A DNA stretch of 63,416 bases from Flavobacteriaceae bacterium (lineage in GTDB: Bacteria > Bacteroidota > Bacteroidia > Flavobacteriales > Weeksellaceae): positions 1-63,416 of the forward strand of contig JAAYKY010000010.1 of assembly GCA_012522185.1 (NCBI GenBank), in the 5' to 3' direction. Shown here piece after piece: positions 26,122-35,966 of this stretch. A program made the translations under genes and the position numbers. Under the pieces are notes generated by a model that saw only the letters and a list, made by a program, of their open reading frames with translations, did no database searches and was not told the DNA's origin. Position 1 is the first letter of the stretch; each line of letters starts with the position of its first letter.

Positions 26122-26856
26122 TTAGAAATGAAATTCTCTTGATGCTCTTTCTCCGAGTAGGATTCCTGCTGCCATTGCAACATTCAGGCTTTCAGTTTTT
26201 TGTGTGTTTCCCATTTGTGGAATGGAAATTTTTCTTGAAATAAATGTTGAGATTTCAGGAGAAATTCCATTGGCTTCATTTCCCATGACCAAAGCTGCTT
26301 TATCAGGAATTTGGGATTGATAAATATTTTCACCTTCCATAAAGGTTCCCAAAATGGGATAAGGATAATTTTCAAAAAAGGAATTTAGATTCATATAATT
26401 GACTTGAACCCTCAAAAAAGAACCCATGGTGGATTGGATGACTTTGGGATTGTAAAGATCCACGGTTTCGGTGGAGCAAATGATTTGTTCAATTCCAAAC
26501 CAATCGGCCAGTCGGACGATGGTTCCTAAATTTCCCGGGTCGCGTAAGTCGTCGAGTACCAAAATGAAACCTTCGGTTTTGGGTGGTTTTTCTTCGGGAA
26601 TTTCACAAAGCGCAAGGGATTTGTTGGGCTGTACCAGTTGACTGATTTTTTTTAAATCCCGTTCAGAAACAAGAGATGTTTTCTCCTTTTTAGAGCTGAA
26701 AATATCATCGGTCGTGAAGATTTTATGAATTTCGAGGTCGGATTGAACCGCTTCCTCGATGATTTTAACACCTTCAACAATAAACTTATTGTATTTTTGC
26801 CTAAATTTTTTTTTGACCAAGGAATTGATTAGCTTGGTTTCATTATTGGTAAGCAT
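26122..26856 (-). CDS. TrmH/SpoU family RNA 2'-O-methyltransferase
   Basis: 244 aa from the preferred ATG at 26856, where homologues begin (MLTNNETKLINSLVKKKFRQKYNKFIVEG). An N-terminal substrate-binding domain (1-95) is followed by the SPOUT domain with LVLDDLRDPGNLGTIVRLADWFG (about 104-126), ALVMGNEANGIS (about 188-199) and IPQMGNTQKTESLNVAMAAGILL. These are the three SpoU motifs of RlmB/TrmH enzymes. The longer frame upstream overlaps the divergent gene and is rejected because the promoter is there. RNA target unknown. Confidence 0.9.
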   Translation of the reverse strand: MLTNNETKLINSLVKKKFRQKYNKFIVEGVKIIEEAVQSDLEIHKIFTTDDIFSSKKEKTSLVSERDLKKISQLVQPNKSLALCEIPEEKPPKTEGFILVLDDLRDPGNLGTIVRLADWFGIEQIICSTETVDLYNPKVIQSTMGSFLRVQVNYMNLNSFFENYPYPILGTFMEGENIYQSQIPDKAALVMGNEANGISPEISTFISRKISIPQMGNTQKTESLNVAMAAGILLGERASREFHF

Positions 26857-26861
26857 CTGAA

Positions 26862-29486
26862 ATGAAATATCTAAATGCAAAGATAATATTATTCGTAATT
26901 CTGCTCGCATTTGCCTATAGTTGCAATGTCACAAAAAAAGTACCTCAAGGCGAGCATCTTCTTACCAAAAACGAATTCAAATTCGAAACCCAAGAACAAC
27001 CTTTCAAATCGAGCATTCCTGATTATGTACGTCAAAGACCCAATGGGGGCGCTTTGTTTGGTCTGCTCCCTTTGAAACTAGCACTTTATAATTCGGTTCC
27101 AGCCAAATTTGACACGACTTTTTCTGAATATTATGATTTGACCAAAAAGCGAAGAAATCAAGAATCGCTTGATAGCCTTTTGGCAAAAAATGGGCTCGAT
27201 CGCTATGTAGGAAGAAGTCTTTGGCTCAAACGTTTTCTTCATAATCAAGGCGAACCGCCGGTTTTAATCGACTCTTCCCTGTCAACCTTTTCCGAAGAAA
27301 ACCTTGAGTTTTTTTATTTTGACCGAGGTTATTTCGATGCGCAAGTGAATTCCACACATGATTTAGACAGTACAGCCAAGAAAGGAAAAGTGATTTATAC
27401 AATTGATCCGGGAGAAGAATCCTTGATCCAATCTTATCAATACGTGATTAAAGATTCCTTGATTCGAAATCATTATGAGACTTTGCTTGGTCGTGGCTCG
27501 GAAATAAAAGTAGGAGAGCGTTATGACATGGATAACTTTTTCGCCGAACGGGATCGCATAGTAGAATTTTTGCAAAATCGAGGGTATTGGAAATTCAATC
27601 AGGACGGTCAGGCAATTGAGTTTACAGCCGATACGACTTATAGCGACAAGCAATTGGATGTGACGCTTTTGATTCCTTCTGAAAAAAATGATTCACTAAA
27701 AGTGAAAGAAAATTTTGCTCGCTATCGTTATGGTAAAATTCATATTTATCCAGACTCCAATCCGGTTTCACCCGATAAGCCTCAGCCGATTTATTATGAC
27801 ACAATTTACGATGGGTATCATCTGCATTATGTAGACCCAAAGATGAAATTTCGTCCGAAATTTTTTACCGATGCGATTGTTTTGCGGGATTCTTCTTTGT
27901 ATCGTGTTTTATCGGAAAATCAAACCAAGCGAAATATTTCCAAAAGAGAAGGAATTCGTATGACGGCGATTGAACATAATTGGGATCCTTTCAATGAGAA
28001 CTTGATTCAGAACGATAGTGTTTTGGATGTCAGGATGTGGTTTCAACCCAAAAAGAAATATGATATTTTCTATGGGGTGGAACTTTCTTGGTCGGAATTC
28101 ATGAATTTTGGAGTTACTCCACGAGCTTCTTTTGTTGCAAGGAACTTGTTCAAAGGAGGCGAGAATTTAGAAACCACATTGCGGGGAACTTTGGGAAATG
28201 TAAACCGGAAGTTTACCGACGATGGAAGCTTTTTCAATGCCTTTGAAATGGCTTTTCAAACCAAACTTGGTTTTCCCTATTTATTGTTTCCGCTCAATAC
28301 CGATAATCTTTTTCCTAAACGATTTTACAAACAAACGGATCTAAGGATGGGGGCCTCGGTACAAAGAAATATCGGCTTAGGTCGTGTAACTTATTCGACC
28401 GGTTTGGATTACAATATTTCCTTCCGCGATACGCATTCTCATATGTTGAGTATTCTAAACACGGAATTTGTAAACAATAAGCAAAAAGATAACTATTTCA
28501 GTGTATTTGAAGGCGATTACAATATAAAAAACCATTTTTTCAATCATTATTATTTCATGTACAATCCCGGGGCAGCGATCCAACACTATCACGGTGAATT
28601 GTCTGATGTGGATGTCATCAATATGATTTACAACGATGAGGACTTTCTGAATTCTTTGGACGCCGATTCTTTGGAAGATTTGGCTTTGTTTGAAAATATG
28701 AATTTCCGTCGTCAGACAATTTCTCAGGATGTTTTGATTACTTCTCTGATTTATCAATACAATTTCAACCAAAGTGAACGTCGAAACGCTCGTAATCCTT
28801 GGTTTTTTAGAGGACGAGTCGAATTGGCTGGAAATATTTTGGGCCTGCTCGACAATGCGTTTGGGTTTTATAAAACCGAAACCTCCCAAGGAAAAGAAAT
28901 GGGGATGGTTTTCAATGTTCCGTATTCGCAATTTGTCAAATTGGATTTTGATGTAAGGAAATACTTTCAGTTAAGTTCCGAATCCACTTTGGCCGCACGT
29001 GCCTATTTTGGTATTGTTCAGCCTTATGGAAACACGGATTTTGTTCCTTTTGTACGAAGTTATACAGCGGGAGGAGCCAATGATGTTCGGGGTTGGGCTG
29101 CGGCGACTTTAGGACCGGCCGATTTTCCGAGATATGCAGGTGGTGATGAGGTATTTGCGATTGAACGCATGAAATTATTGTTTAATTTAGAATACCGATT
29201 CAAGATGATTGGCATCCTGAATGGAGCCTTGTTTGTGGATGCCGGAAATATTTGGGGCACCGATAAGAAAAATGAACTTACTCTGTTCCGATTCGATGAT
29301 TTTTACAAGGAATTGGGAATTGGTTCGGGATTCGGTCTTCGGTTTGATTTGACGTATCTGATTCTTCGATTGGATTTTGCGTATAAAATTCATGATCCGA
29401 GTTATCCCCTGGGGGATCGATGGCAGTTTGACAATTTTAATATTCTCAAACCACGCCTTGCTTTTGGAATAAATTACCCTTTTTAA
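26862..29486 (+). CDS. tamL: TamL-type BamA/TamA superfamily outer membrane lipoprotein
   Basis: 874 aa. A lipoprotein signal with lipobox FAYSC (Cys21) distinguishes it from BamA and matches TamL, the Bacteroidota lipid-anchored TamA homologue. POTRA-like repeats cover about 30-400. The C-terminal 450 residues form the Omp85 barrel, with the family motif NDVRGWAAATLGP at about 735-747 and the ending FNILKPRLAFGINYPF. It is probably paired with a TamB elsewhere for outer membrane assembly or lipid transport. The ATG is only 5 bp from the divergent trmH-like ATG. Confidence 0.88.
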   Translation: MKYLNAKIILFVILLAFAYSCNVTKKVPQGEHLLTKNEFKFETQEQPFKSSIPDYVRQRPNGGALFGLLPLKLALYNSVPAKFDTTFSEYYDLTKKRRNQESLDSLLAKNGLDRYVGRSLWLKRFLHNQGEPPVLIDSSLSTFSEENLEFFYFDRGYFDAQVNSTHDLDSTAKKGKVIYTIDPGEESLIQSYQYVIKDSLIRNHYETLLGRGSEIKVGERYDMDNFFAERDRIVEFLQNRGYWKFNQDGQAIEFTADTTYSDKQLDVTLLIPSEKNDSLKVKENFARYRYGKIHIYPDSNPVSPDKPQPIYYDTIYDGYHLHYVDPKMKFRPKFFTDAIVLRDSSLYRVLSENQTKRNISKREGIRMTAIEHNWDPFNENLIQNDSVLDVRMWFQPKKKYDIFYGVELSWSEFMNFGVTPRASFVARNLFKGGENLETTLRGTLGNVNRKFTDDGSFFNAFEMAFQTKLGFPYLLFPLNTDNLFPKRFYKQTDLRMGASVQRNIGLGRVTYSTGLDYNISFRDTHSHMLSILNTEFVNNKQKDNYFSVFEGDYNIKNHFFNHYYFMYNPGAAIQHYHGELSDVDVINMIYNDEDFLNSLDADSLEDLALFENMNFRRQTISQDVLITSLIYQYNFNQSERRNARNPWFFRGRVELAGNILGLLDNAFGFYKTETSQGKEMGMVFNVPYSQFVKLDFDVRKYFQLSSESTLAARAYFGIVQPYGNTDFVPFVRSYTAGGANDVRGWAAATLGPADFPRYAGGDEVFAIERMKLLFNLEYRFKMIGILNGALFVDAGNIWGTDKKNELTLFRFDDFYKELGIGSGFGLRFDLTYLILRLDFAYKIHDPSYPLGDRWQFDNFNILKPRLAFGINYPF
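26878..26885 (-). promoter_or_regulatory. -7 box of the trmH-like gene inside tamL
   Basis: Minus-strand TATCTTTG lies within the signal-peptide codons of the divergent tamL gene. Transcription would start near 26872, about 16 nt before the trmH-like ATG. No matching -33 box is obvious. Confidence 0.45.
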
Positions 29487-29536
29487 CGAGAAGTTCTCTA
29501 TATTTGTACGAAGTTTAAACTACCAAAATTTTAACT

Positions 29537-30607
29537 ATGAGTAGAAAATTCCCTGCCGGGGTTGCCACCGGTTCGTTAGTAAAAGAAATCATTCAAGACG
29601 CAAAAGAAAATCAATACGCCCTTCCAGCTTGTAATGTGATTGGCTCGAGTTCTGTAAACGCAGCTATGGAAGCAGCGGTAGAAGTTAACTCTCCGATTAT
29701 CATTCAGTTTTCCAACGGAGGAGCTGCTTTCAATGCGGGAAAGGGTTTAAAAGGTGAAAATCAACTTTCTGCAGTGAGAGGATCTATTGCAGGTGCTTTG
29801 CACATCCACACATTGGCCGAAGCCTATGGAGCGACAGTAATTCTTCATACGGATCATTGTGCCAAAAAGCTATTGCCTTGGATTGATGGTTTGATGGACG
29901 CTAACGAGGATTTTTACAATAAAACGGGTAAGACTTTATTTAGCTCTCATATGCTTGACTTATCGGAAGAGCCTTTGGAGGAAAACATGGAAATTTCCAA
30001 AAGATATCTGGAGCGAATGACCAAAGTCGGGATGACACTTGAAGTGGAGCTGGGAATTACTGGAGGAGAAGAAGACGGAGTGGATAATACAGGGGTTGAT
30101 AACTCACTTTTATATACGCAACCCGATGAGGTAGGATACGTTTACGAACAATTGAAATCGGTAAGTGATAATTTCTGGATTGCGGCAGCCTTTGGAAACG
30201 TTCACGGTGTTTATAAACCCGGAAATGTAGTGTTGACACCTAAGATTTTGGACAATTCTCAAAAGTACATTGAAGAGAAATTTGGAACCCATAAAAATCC
30301 AGTGGATTTTGTTTTCCATGGAGGTTCAGGATCTTCACTAGAAGAAATTCGCGAAGCGATTAGCTATGGAGTGATTAAAATGAACATCGATACAGACTTG
30401 CAATTTGCATTTATGGAAGGTGTTCGTAAATATTTCGACTCCAAAAAAGATTATCTGCAATCTCAAATCGGAAATCCGGAAGGAGATGACAGACCCAATA
30501 AAAAATACTACGATCCGCGCGTTTGGATCAGAGAGGGAGAAGTTTCATTCAAAGAAAGATTGATTGAATCCTTCAAAGACCTAAACAATATAGGACGACT
30601 TGGATAA
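29537..30607 (+). CDS. fbaA: Class II fructose-bisphosphate aldolase
   Basis: 356 aa zinc aldolase of glycolysis and gluconeogenesis. The zinc and catalytic motif [12 protein letters not shown] is at about residues 109-120; a second signature, [17 protein letters not shown], is at about 170-186, and VFHGGSGSS with a zinc histidine is at about 262-270. Length is as in the long class IIA form (E. coli FbaA 359 aa). A -7 box TATATTTG (29499-29506) is 30 bp before the ATG. accD follows with a 40-bp gap, so the two are probably co-transcribed. Confidence 0.95.
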   Translation: MSRKFPAGVATGSLVKEIIQDAKENQYALPACNVIGSSSVNAAMEAAVEVNSPIIIQFSNGGAAFNAGKGLKGENQLSAVRGSIAGALHIHTLAEAYGATVILHTDHCAKKLLPWIDGLMDANEDFYNKTGKTLFSSHMLDLSEEPLEENMEISKRYLERMTKVGMTLEVELGITGGEEDGVDNTGVDNSLLYTQPDEVGYVYEQLKSVSDNFWIAAAFGNVHGVYKPGNVVLTPKILDNSQKYIEEKFGTHKNPVDFVFHGGSGSSLEEIREAISYGVIKMNIDTDLQFAFMEGVRKYFDSKKDYLQSQIGNPEGDDRPNKKYYDPRVWIREGEVSFKERLIESFKDLNNIGRLG

Positions 30608-30647
30608 TTTAGACAACATATACGATCAGCAAAACGAGAAGAAGAAG

Positions 30648-31514
30648 ATGGCTTGGTTTAGAAGAACAAAGAAAAACATTACGACAGAGCAAAAGAAAGA
30701 CCTTCCAAAAGGTTTATGGTACAAATCTCCAAGCGGGAAAATAATTGATACTGAGGAACTAAAAGCCAATATGTATGTGAGTCCCGATGATGATTTTCAT
30801 GTTCAAATTGGTAGTAAGGAATACTTTGAAATTTTGTTTGACGATGGCAAATTCAAAGAATTGGATGCGAAAGTGGAGAGCAAAGACCCTTTGAATTGGT
30901 CGGATACACAGAAATACAAAGACCGTTTGAAAGATGTAAAGAAACGAACGGGATTGACAGATGCTTTGCGCAGCGGTACCGGAAAGATGAATGGTCGGGA
31001 TGTAGTGATCAGTGCAATGGATTTCAAATTCATCGGAGGATCATTGGGCTCTGCGATGGGGGAGAAAATCGTTCGAGCGATTGACTATGCCATCAAACAT
31101 AATCTTCCTTATATTTTGATTACCCAATCGGGGGGTGCACGGATGATGGAAGCTGCGATTTCACTTATGCAACTTGCAAAAGTAGAAGCCAAACTGACTC
31201 AATTATCGGATGCGAAACTTCCTTATATTACGGTTTTAACCAATCCTACTTATGGTGGGATTACGGCTTCATTTGGTTCGGTTGGCGATTTGATTTTGGC
31301 AGAACCTGGAGCTTTGATAGGTTTTGCAGGGCCACGAGTTATCAAGGAAACCATTGGTCGTGACTTGCCAGAAGGCTTCCAAACTTCAGAATTCTTATTG
31401 GAAAAGGGATTTATTGACATGATTGTTCACCGTAAAATGTTGAAAACTCAACTTAGCGAATCGATTAACATGTTGATGCCCTTGCCAGTAGAAAAAACCA
31501 AGTCAAAAAAGTAA
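30648..31514 (+). CDS. accD: Acetyl-CoA carboxylase carboxyltransferase subunit beta, zinc-ribbon cysteines absent
   Basis: 288 aa from ATG 30648 ([10 protein letters not shown]), the usual AccD start; an upstream in-frame ATG at 30600 would overlap fbaA by 8 bp. The carboxyltransferase core is intact, with [21 protein letters not shown] and [33 protein letters not shown]. The N-terminal C4 zinc ribbon of E. coli AccD is replaced: the four Cys positions read S, S, S, D in WYKSPSGK and [10 protein letters not shown]. This loss is common in Flavobacteria. The partner accA is not in the window. Confidence 0.93.
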   Translation: MAWFRRTKKNITTEQKKDLPKGLWYKSPSGKIIDTEELKANMYVSPDDDFHVQIGSKEYFEILFDDGKFKELDAKVESKDPLNWSDTQKYKDRLKDVKKRTGLTDALRSGTGKMNGRDVVISAMDFKFIGGSLGSAMGEKIVRAIDYAIKHNLPYILITQSGGARMMEAAISLMQLAKVEAKLTQLSDAKLPYITVLTNPTYGGITASFGSVGDLILAEPGALIGFAGPRVIKETIGRDLPEGFQTSEFLLEKGFIDMIVHRKMLKTQLSESINMLMPLPVEKTKSKK

Positions 31515-31520
31515 AAAATA

Positions 31521-31553
31521 TTTGTAATTAATAAGTGGGATTGTTTATATTTG
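31521..31553 (+). promoter_or_regulatory. Promoter of the tRNA-Gly/tRNA-Leu pair
   Basis: TTTG (31521-31524), 21 bp, TATATTTG (31546-31553). The spacing matches the purM promoter exactly. The -7 box ends 10 bp before the first tRNA base. Confidence 0.7.
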
Positions 31554-31563
31554 CGTCCCAATT

Positions 31564-31636
<73 letters not shown>

Positions 31637-31664
31637 CTATTTTTTTGAAATAAACTTAAAGCCC

Positions 31665-31749
31665 GCCCTGGTGGTGGAATTGGTAGACACGCAGGACTTA
31701 AAATCCTGTGGCCATTTAGGTCGTACGGGTTCAAGTCCCGTCTGGGGCA
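31665..31749 (+). tRNA. tRNA-Leu (anticodon TAA)
   Basis: 85-nt class II tRNA with acceptor GCCCTGG/CTGGGGC (including G-U pairs), anticodon loop CTTAAAA, a long variable arm, T loop TTCAAGT and discriminator A. CCA is not encoded. It lies 28 bp after tRNA-Gly and probably shares its promoter. Confidence 0.96.
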
Positions 31750-31753
31750 CTTA

Positions 31754-31787
31754 AACTCTCATTACTTTACGGTCTTGAGGGTTTTTT
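31754..31787 (+). terminator. Terminator of the tRNA operon
   Basis: AACTCTCA (31754-31761) pairs with TGAGGGTT (31776-31783) with one wobble, followed by TTTT. Confidence 0.7.
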
Positions 31788-31850
31788 GTTTTAATCAAAA
31801 ACTTCTAAATTAATTTAAAAACTCATTCCGCCTTTGTCGGACTTCAAAAT

Positions 31851-32243
31851 ATGAAATTCAATTATTCCACCAGCCGATTGCTTGTTATTTTATTTAACCG
31901 GATTCTGCCTACTGTGCTTTTTGTAATTCCGGCTTTGTTTTGGGGTGGAATCTTTTGGGTTGTAACCGCAATTTTTTGGTTGGAAGCAATTGTGGAAATT
32001 TTCTTGAGATATAAAAACGGATATTCCAAGATTGAAAAGGATTTTGTACAAACTCAAAATGTAGTTTTTCCAAAAAAGATTCATGTTTCGGAAGTAATTT
32101 TTGTCTTTACTTATGATCAGGAATGGACTTTTCGAACCAAAGAAACGGAAATTCGAATCGATAAAAAACGAATTCAAAAATCCCAAAGAAATTTATTTGA
32201 TCAAAAAATTCATGAATTCCGTTCGCAAATTCAGATAGATTAA
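31851..32243 (+). CDS. Small membrane protein of unknown function
   Basis: 130 aa. Two adjacent hydrophobic segments (about 9-27 and 28-50: LLVILFNRILPTVLFVIPAL, then WGGIFWVVTAIFWLEAIVEIF) would make a membrane hairpin. The C-terminal 75 residues are soluble and basic (KERKIRIDKKRIQKSQ-like stretch). No family recognised. A single gene between the tRNA terminator and the convergent OmpA lipoprotein gene. Confidence 0.55.
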   Translation: MKFNYSTSRLLVILFNRILPTVLFVIPALFWGGIFWVVTAIFWLEAIVEIFLRYKNGYSKIEKDFVQTQNVVFPKKIHVSEVIFVFTYDQEWTFRTKETEIRIDKKRIQKSQRNLFDQKIHEFRSQIQID

Positions 32244-32281
32244 ATTCGAAAAAATCCCGAATCATTGACCGGGGTTTGAAA

Positions 32282-32929
32282 TTATTTCTTCATGATTCGT
32301 AAGTCCACTCTTCGGTTTTGAGCCTTACATTCGTCCGTGTCATTAGCTTGGCAAACAAAGTGTTGAGCACCGTAACCTTCATGTTCGATTCTCGAAGCGT
32401 CGATTCCTGCATCCAAGAATTTCTTGGCTACGACCTTGGCTCTCTCAGTTGAAACTCTCAGATTAGTGGCATCATCTCCTGTGCTATCGGTGTATCCGCC
32501 CAGTTTGATGATTGCAGATGGAAAAGCCTCTAAAACTTGAATTAAATTATTGATTTGATTTTCTGAATTATTCGTCAATTCTGCGCTTCCGGAAGTGAAA
32601 TATACTCGGTCGAGGGTAACCCATCCTTGGGTTCGATCCTCGAGAACATTGAAATTTGGATCGTTTAGCATCAGAAATACTCGATTTTCAGTTGAATTTT
32701 CGCCCACAGAGATTTTGCGACCATCAGGCAATTCAATTTCCATAGTGTTTCCTACATCATATATATAATTTCCGTCGGCATCGATTCGGGCAGGGGTAGT
32801 CGGGATTTCATTTTCCTCCAATTCCTGATTAGCAATCGGAGCCACTACTTGCGCCTTATCACATTTACAAGCTGTAAAGAGCAAAGAAGAAGCGATGATT
32901 ACCGGAAAAATAGTTTTATTTAATTTCAT
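32282..32929 (-). CDS. OmpA-family lipoprotein
   Basis: 215 aa. A lipoprotein signal ends at the lipobox LLFTAC (Cys21), followed by CDKAQ. A linker of about 70 residues leads to an OmpA-like peptidoglycan-binding domain: VYFTSGSAELTNNS, KLGGYTDSTGDDATNLRVSTERAKVVAKKFL and the closing AQNRRVDLRIMKK. It probably anchors the outer membrane. It diverges from lpxD. It is distinct from the longer OmpA lipoprotein at 2.1 kb in lacking the coiled coil. Confidence 0.88.
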   Translation of the reverse strand: MKLNKTIFPVIIASSLLFTACKCDKAQVVAPIANQELEENEIPTTPARIDADGNYIYDVGNTMEIELPDGRKISVGENSTENRVFLMLNDPNFNVLEDRTQGWVTLDRVYFTSGSAELTNNSENQINNLIQVLEAFPSAIIKLGGYTDSTGDDATNLRVSTERAKVVAKKFLDAGIDASRIEHEGYGAQHFVCQANDTDECKAQNRRVDLRIMKK

Positions 32930-33047
32930 AATTCAGTTGATTTATGTTTGGGTTAATCCGAATTCTGAATTCTCAATATTATTCGAAGTTAAACGAAAGA
33001 TTCCAAAAAGAAAAAAATATATTTGTGGTGAATTTAAAATTTGTCAG

Positions 33048-33998
33048 ATGAAATTTCCACGATTATATAGATTAGAAGAAATAGCCGAAATAATTGGATG
33101 TGAATACATAGGAGAGAAAGATTTTCCGGTGAAAGGACTCAATGAAATTCACGTGGTCGAGCCGGGTGATATTGTGTTTGTGGATCATCCGAAATATTAT
33201 GACAAAGCACTCGAAAGTGCAGCAACCGTGGTTTTGATCAACAAAGAAGTGGATTGCCCAGAAGGGAAAGCATTGTTAATTTCTGACGATCCTTTTCGTG
33301 ATTTCGTGAAAATCGGACAGCATTTTAATTCATTCAGAATTTCCAATCAAAATATTTCTGAAACTGCTGAGATTGGAGAAGGAACTCATATTCAACCGGG
33401 TGCATTCATTGGTCAAAATGTAAAAATTGGGAATAATTGTTTAATTCACGCCAATGTTTCGATTGGGAATGATTCAATCATCGGCGACAATGTGATTGTT
33501 CATTCAGGAACGGTTTTGGGTGGTGATGGATTTTATTATAAAAAGCGCGAAACAGGATTTGATAAATTGAAATCCGTTGGAAATGTCGTCATCGGAAACG
33601 ATGTGGAAATCGGCGCAAATTGTACTATTGATCGTGGGGTTACCGCTTCCACGACGATTGGAGACGGAACCAAGATGGATAATTTAATTCAGATCGGACA
33701 CGATACCATCATCGGAAAAAAATGTCTGATTGCTTCGCAAGTCGGTATTGCAGGCTGTGTGGTCATCGGAGACGAAGTTACGCTTTGGGGGCAAGTTGGT
33801 ATCAAAAGCGGAATTAAGATTGCCGACAAAGTCGTGGTGATGGCGCAGTCCGGAGTAGGGCATAATTTAGTGGAAGGCAAATCTTATTTCGGTTCTCCGG
33901 CCGAAGAAGCACGTGCGATGTACAAGAAAATGGCGGCAAGTCAGATTCTTGTTCAGGATTATCTCAAACGCAAAAAAGAGGGCAAATCCGGCGGTTGA
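33048..33998 (+). CDS. lpxD: UDP-3-O-acylglucosamine N-acyltransferase family protein (LpxD-like)
   Basis: 316 aa from ATG 33048; the open frame extends 51 codons upstream, but that part is hydrophobic and outside the family. A -7 box TATATTTG (33018-33025) fits the shorter start. The N-terminal uridine-binding domain (1-100) is followed by a left-handed beta helix of hexapeptide repeats (about 105-275). The catalytic histidine is probably in the QIGHDTIIG segment. It adds a 3-hydroxyacyl chain to the lipid A precursor. Flavobacteria often have two LpxD paralogues; this shorter form may be the second, so the assignment is not exclusive. Confidence 0.82.
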   Translation: MKFPRLYRLEEIAEIIGCEYIGEKDFPVKGLNEIHVVEPGDIVFVDHPKYYDKALESAATVVLINKEVDCPEGKALLISDDPFRDFVKIGQHFNSFRISNQNISETAEIGEGTHIQPGAFIGQNVKIGNNCLIHANVSIGNDSIIGDNVIVHSGTVLGGDGFYYKKRETGFDKLKSVGNVVIGNDVEIGANCTIDRGVTASTTIGDGTKMDNLIQIGHDTIIGKKCLIASQVGIAGCVVIGDEVTLWGQVGIKSGIKIADKVVVMAQSGVGHNLVEGKSYFGSPAEEARAMYKKMAASQILVQDYLKRKKEGKSGG

Positions 33999-34060
33999 TT
34001 TCTAAGTTATTTGTCTTTAATTTCTTAAGTTTGCAATCCGCATAACAAAATATTTATAAA

Positions 34061-35362
34061 ATGGAAACACAAACAATGAACGTACACGAAAGATTGGGAA
34101 AACATATATTGGCCGATGGTTATCCGCTTGTGATGGATATCGTGAAATCGCACGGTTCTTATATAGTAGATGAAAATGGAGAAGAGTACTTGGATATGTT
34201 CAGTATGTTTGCTTCGGCTTCCATTGGTTACAATCATCCGCATTTGGTGAAAAACCTTGAGTTCTTGGGACGAATGGCTGTAAATAAACCAACGGTTTCG
34301 GATGTTTATACAGAAGAATACGCCGATTTCGTCGATACTTTTGAACGTGTCGCGATTCCAAAGGAATTACAATATGCTTTCTTTGTGGAAGGAGGTGCTT
34401 TGGCAGTTGAAAATGCTTTGAAAGCAGCTTTTGACTGGAAAACAAGATTGAATAAATCCAAAGGAATTGACAAAGAAGCCGGGAAAGTCATCCACTTTCA
34501 GCAAGCTTTTCACGGTCGTTCCGGTTATACTTTGACATTGACCAATACAAAAGACCCGAGGAAATTTATGTATTTCCCAAAATTTGATTGGCCAAGAATC
34601 GTCAATCCAAAATTATATTTCCCGATTACGGAAGAAAATCTAGCCAAAACCATTTCTCAGGAAAAACTGGCCATCGAACAAATTATGTCGGCTATTTCTG
34701 AAAATCCAAATGAAATTGCTTGTTTGGTAATTGAAACCATTCAGGCCGAAGGAGGTGATAATTTCTTCCGAAATGAATTCTTCAAAGAACTGAGAAGAAT
34801 TTGTGATGAGAATGAAATTCTTTTGGTTTTGGATGAAGTTCAAACAGGAATCGGACTGACCGGAAAAATGTGGGGATTCCAAAACTATGACATCATTCCA
34901 GACATTATTTCTTTCGGAAAGAAAACGCAGGTTTGTGGAATTCTTGCTAATAAAGAAAAATTAGATCAGGTTGATAATAATGTCTTCCAAGAGTCCAGTC
35001 GAATTAATTCCACCTTTGGAGGGAACTACATCGATATGATTCGTTTCAAATTGATTTTGGAAGTAATCGAACAAGAAAATCTTTTGGAAAACGTAAGAGT
35101 TCAGGGAGAATTTTTGAAATCAGAATTGGAGAAATTACAAGATAAATATTCAAATGTGAGCAACGTTCGCGGTATGGGATTGTTCATTGCATTTGATTTA
35201 CCTTCCGATGAAGAACGAAATGCATTTATCAATAAAGCCTTTGAAAATAAATTGATTGTATTGCCTTGCGGTGATCAGTCGGTTCGTTTTCGTCCGCATC
35301 TGAACGTACAACGTGAAGATTTAGAGAAAGCAGTTGAAATCATCGATACCATTTTATCATAA
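34061..35362 (+). CDS. lat: L-lysine 6-transaminase
   Basis: 433 aa PLP-dependent class III aminotransferase. The start MNVHERLGKHILADGYPLVMDIVKSHGSYIVD and the pattern FVEGGALAVENALKAAFDWKTR (about 108-129), LDEVQTGIGLTGKMWGFQ and the PLP lysine in IISFGKKTQVCG (about 284-295) match lysine 6-aminotransferases (LAT), which make piperideine-6-carboxylate from lysine and 2-oxoglutarate. Either of two early Met codons can be the start. A -7 box TAAGTTTG is at 34026-34033. It links with glutaryl-CoA dehydrogenase at 15 kb in lysine catabolism. Confidence 0.9.
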   Translation: METQTMNVHERLGKHILADGYPLVMDIVKSHGSYIVDENGEEYLDMFSMFASASIGYNHPHLVKNLEFLGRMAVNKPTVSDVYTEEYADFVDTFERVAIPKELQYAFFVEGGALAVENALKAAFDWKTRLNKSKGIDKEAGKVIHFQQAFHGRSGYTLTLTNTKDPRKFMYFPKFDWPRIVNPKLYFPITEENLAKTISQEKLAIEQIMSAISENPNEIACLVIETIQAEGGDNFFRNEFFKELRRICDENEILLVLDEVQTGIGLTGKMWGFQNYDIIPDIISFGKKTQVCGILANKEKLDQVDNNVFQESSRINSTFGGNYIDMIRFKLILEVIEQENLLENVRVQGEFLKSELEKLQDKYSNVSNVRGMGLFIAFDLPSDEERNAFINKAFENKLIVLPCGDQSVRFRPHLNVQREDLEKAVEIIDTILS

Positions 35363-35378
35363 TTATAATTCATAATGC

Positions 35379-35416
35379 AAAGTCCCGTCTTGGCTCAGCC
35401 GAGACGGGACTTTTTT
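35379..35416. terminator. Strong bidirectional terminator
   Basis: AAGTCCCGTCT (35379-35389 region) pairs with the mirrored arm GAGACGGGACTT, followed by six T on the plus strand. The hairpin lies between lat (plus) and a convergent outer membrane protein gene (minus). Confidence 0.85.
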
Positions 35417-35432
35417 ATTGAATGAAATTTAA

Positions 35433-35966
35433 TTAAAATTTGAAAGCGGCTCCTACACCAATGGAACCTAAGTTATAATCATCCTCCCAATTATCAGGCC
35501 CTGCGGGACCATCCCAAGAATAATTGATAGCTTTATAATAACCATAAATGTCCACCACCGGTAAGCTAAATCCGACTCTCGGTCTTGCAAGGAATCCACC
35601 GTCACCGGCCTCATCACTTACCCCAACGGCATATCCTAAATCAAGTCCTGCAAAAAACTGGGGTGTAATATTGAATTTGGCTGATGCAGCAATCGGAATG
35701 AAAGTAGCTCCGTCTGCTCGGTAACTGATATTTCCTCTTTCGTATTCTTTACCAAAAAAGTGATCAACTCCAATCAAACCACCCACTTTTAGCCTTGGTA
35801 TAACATTGACATAATAAGCAAAAGTAGCTCCAGTATTAAAACTGAGACCATCTGAGTCCCCAATGGGTGCGCCCAAATAAGGCCCGACTTCAAAGCTTCC
35901 GCTTTGTGCATTTACTCCGACTAAACCGATTACAGAAAGTAATGCTGTGAAAATAATCTTTTTCAT
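35433..35966 (-). CDS. Outer membrane beta-barrel protein
   Basis: 177 aa. A signal peptide (MKKIIFTALLSVIGLVGVNAQ, about 1-21) is followed by a beta-rich small barrel typical of porin-family proteins in Bacteroidota (alternating aromatic and glycine residues, e.g. GSFEVGPYLGAPIGDSDGLSF and the terminal aromatic F). Such short barrels are usually eight-stranded and of unknown ligand. The C-terminal Phe fits outer membrane insertion by BAM. Confidence 0.82.
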   Translation of the reverse strand: MKKIIFTALLSVIGLVGVNAQSGSFEVGPYLGAPIGDSDGLSFNTGATFAYYVNVIPRLKVGGLIGVDHFFGKEYERGNISYRADGATFIPIAASAKFNITPQFFAGLDLGYAVGVSDEAGDGGFLARPRVGFSLPVVDIYGYYKAINYSWDGPAGPDNWEDDYNLGSIGVGAAFKF

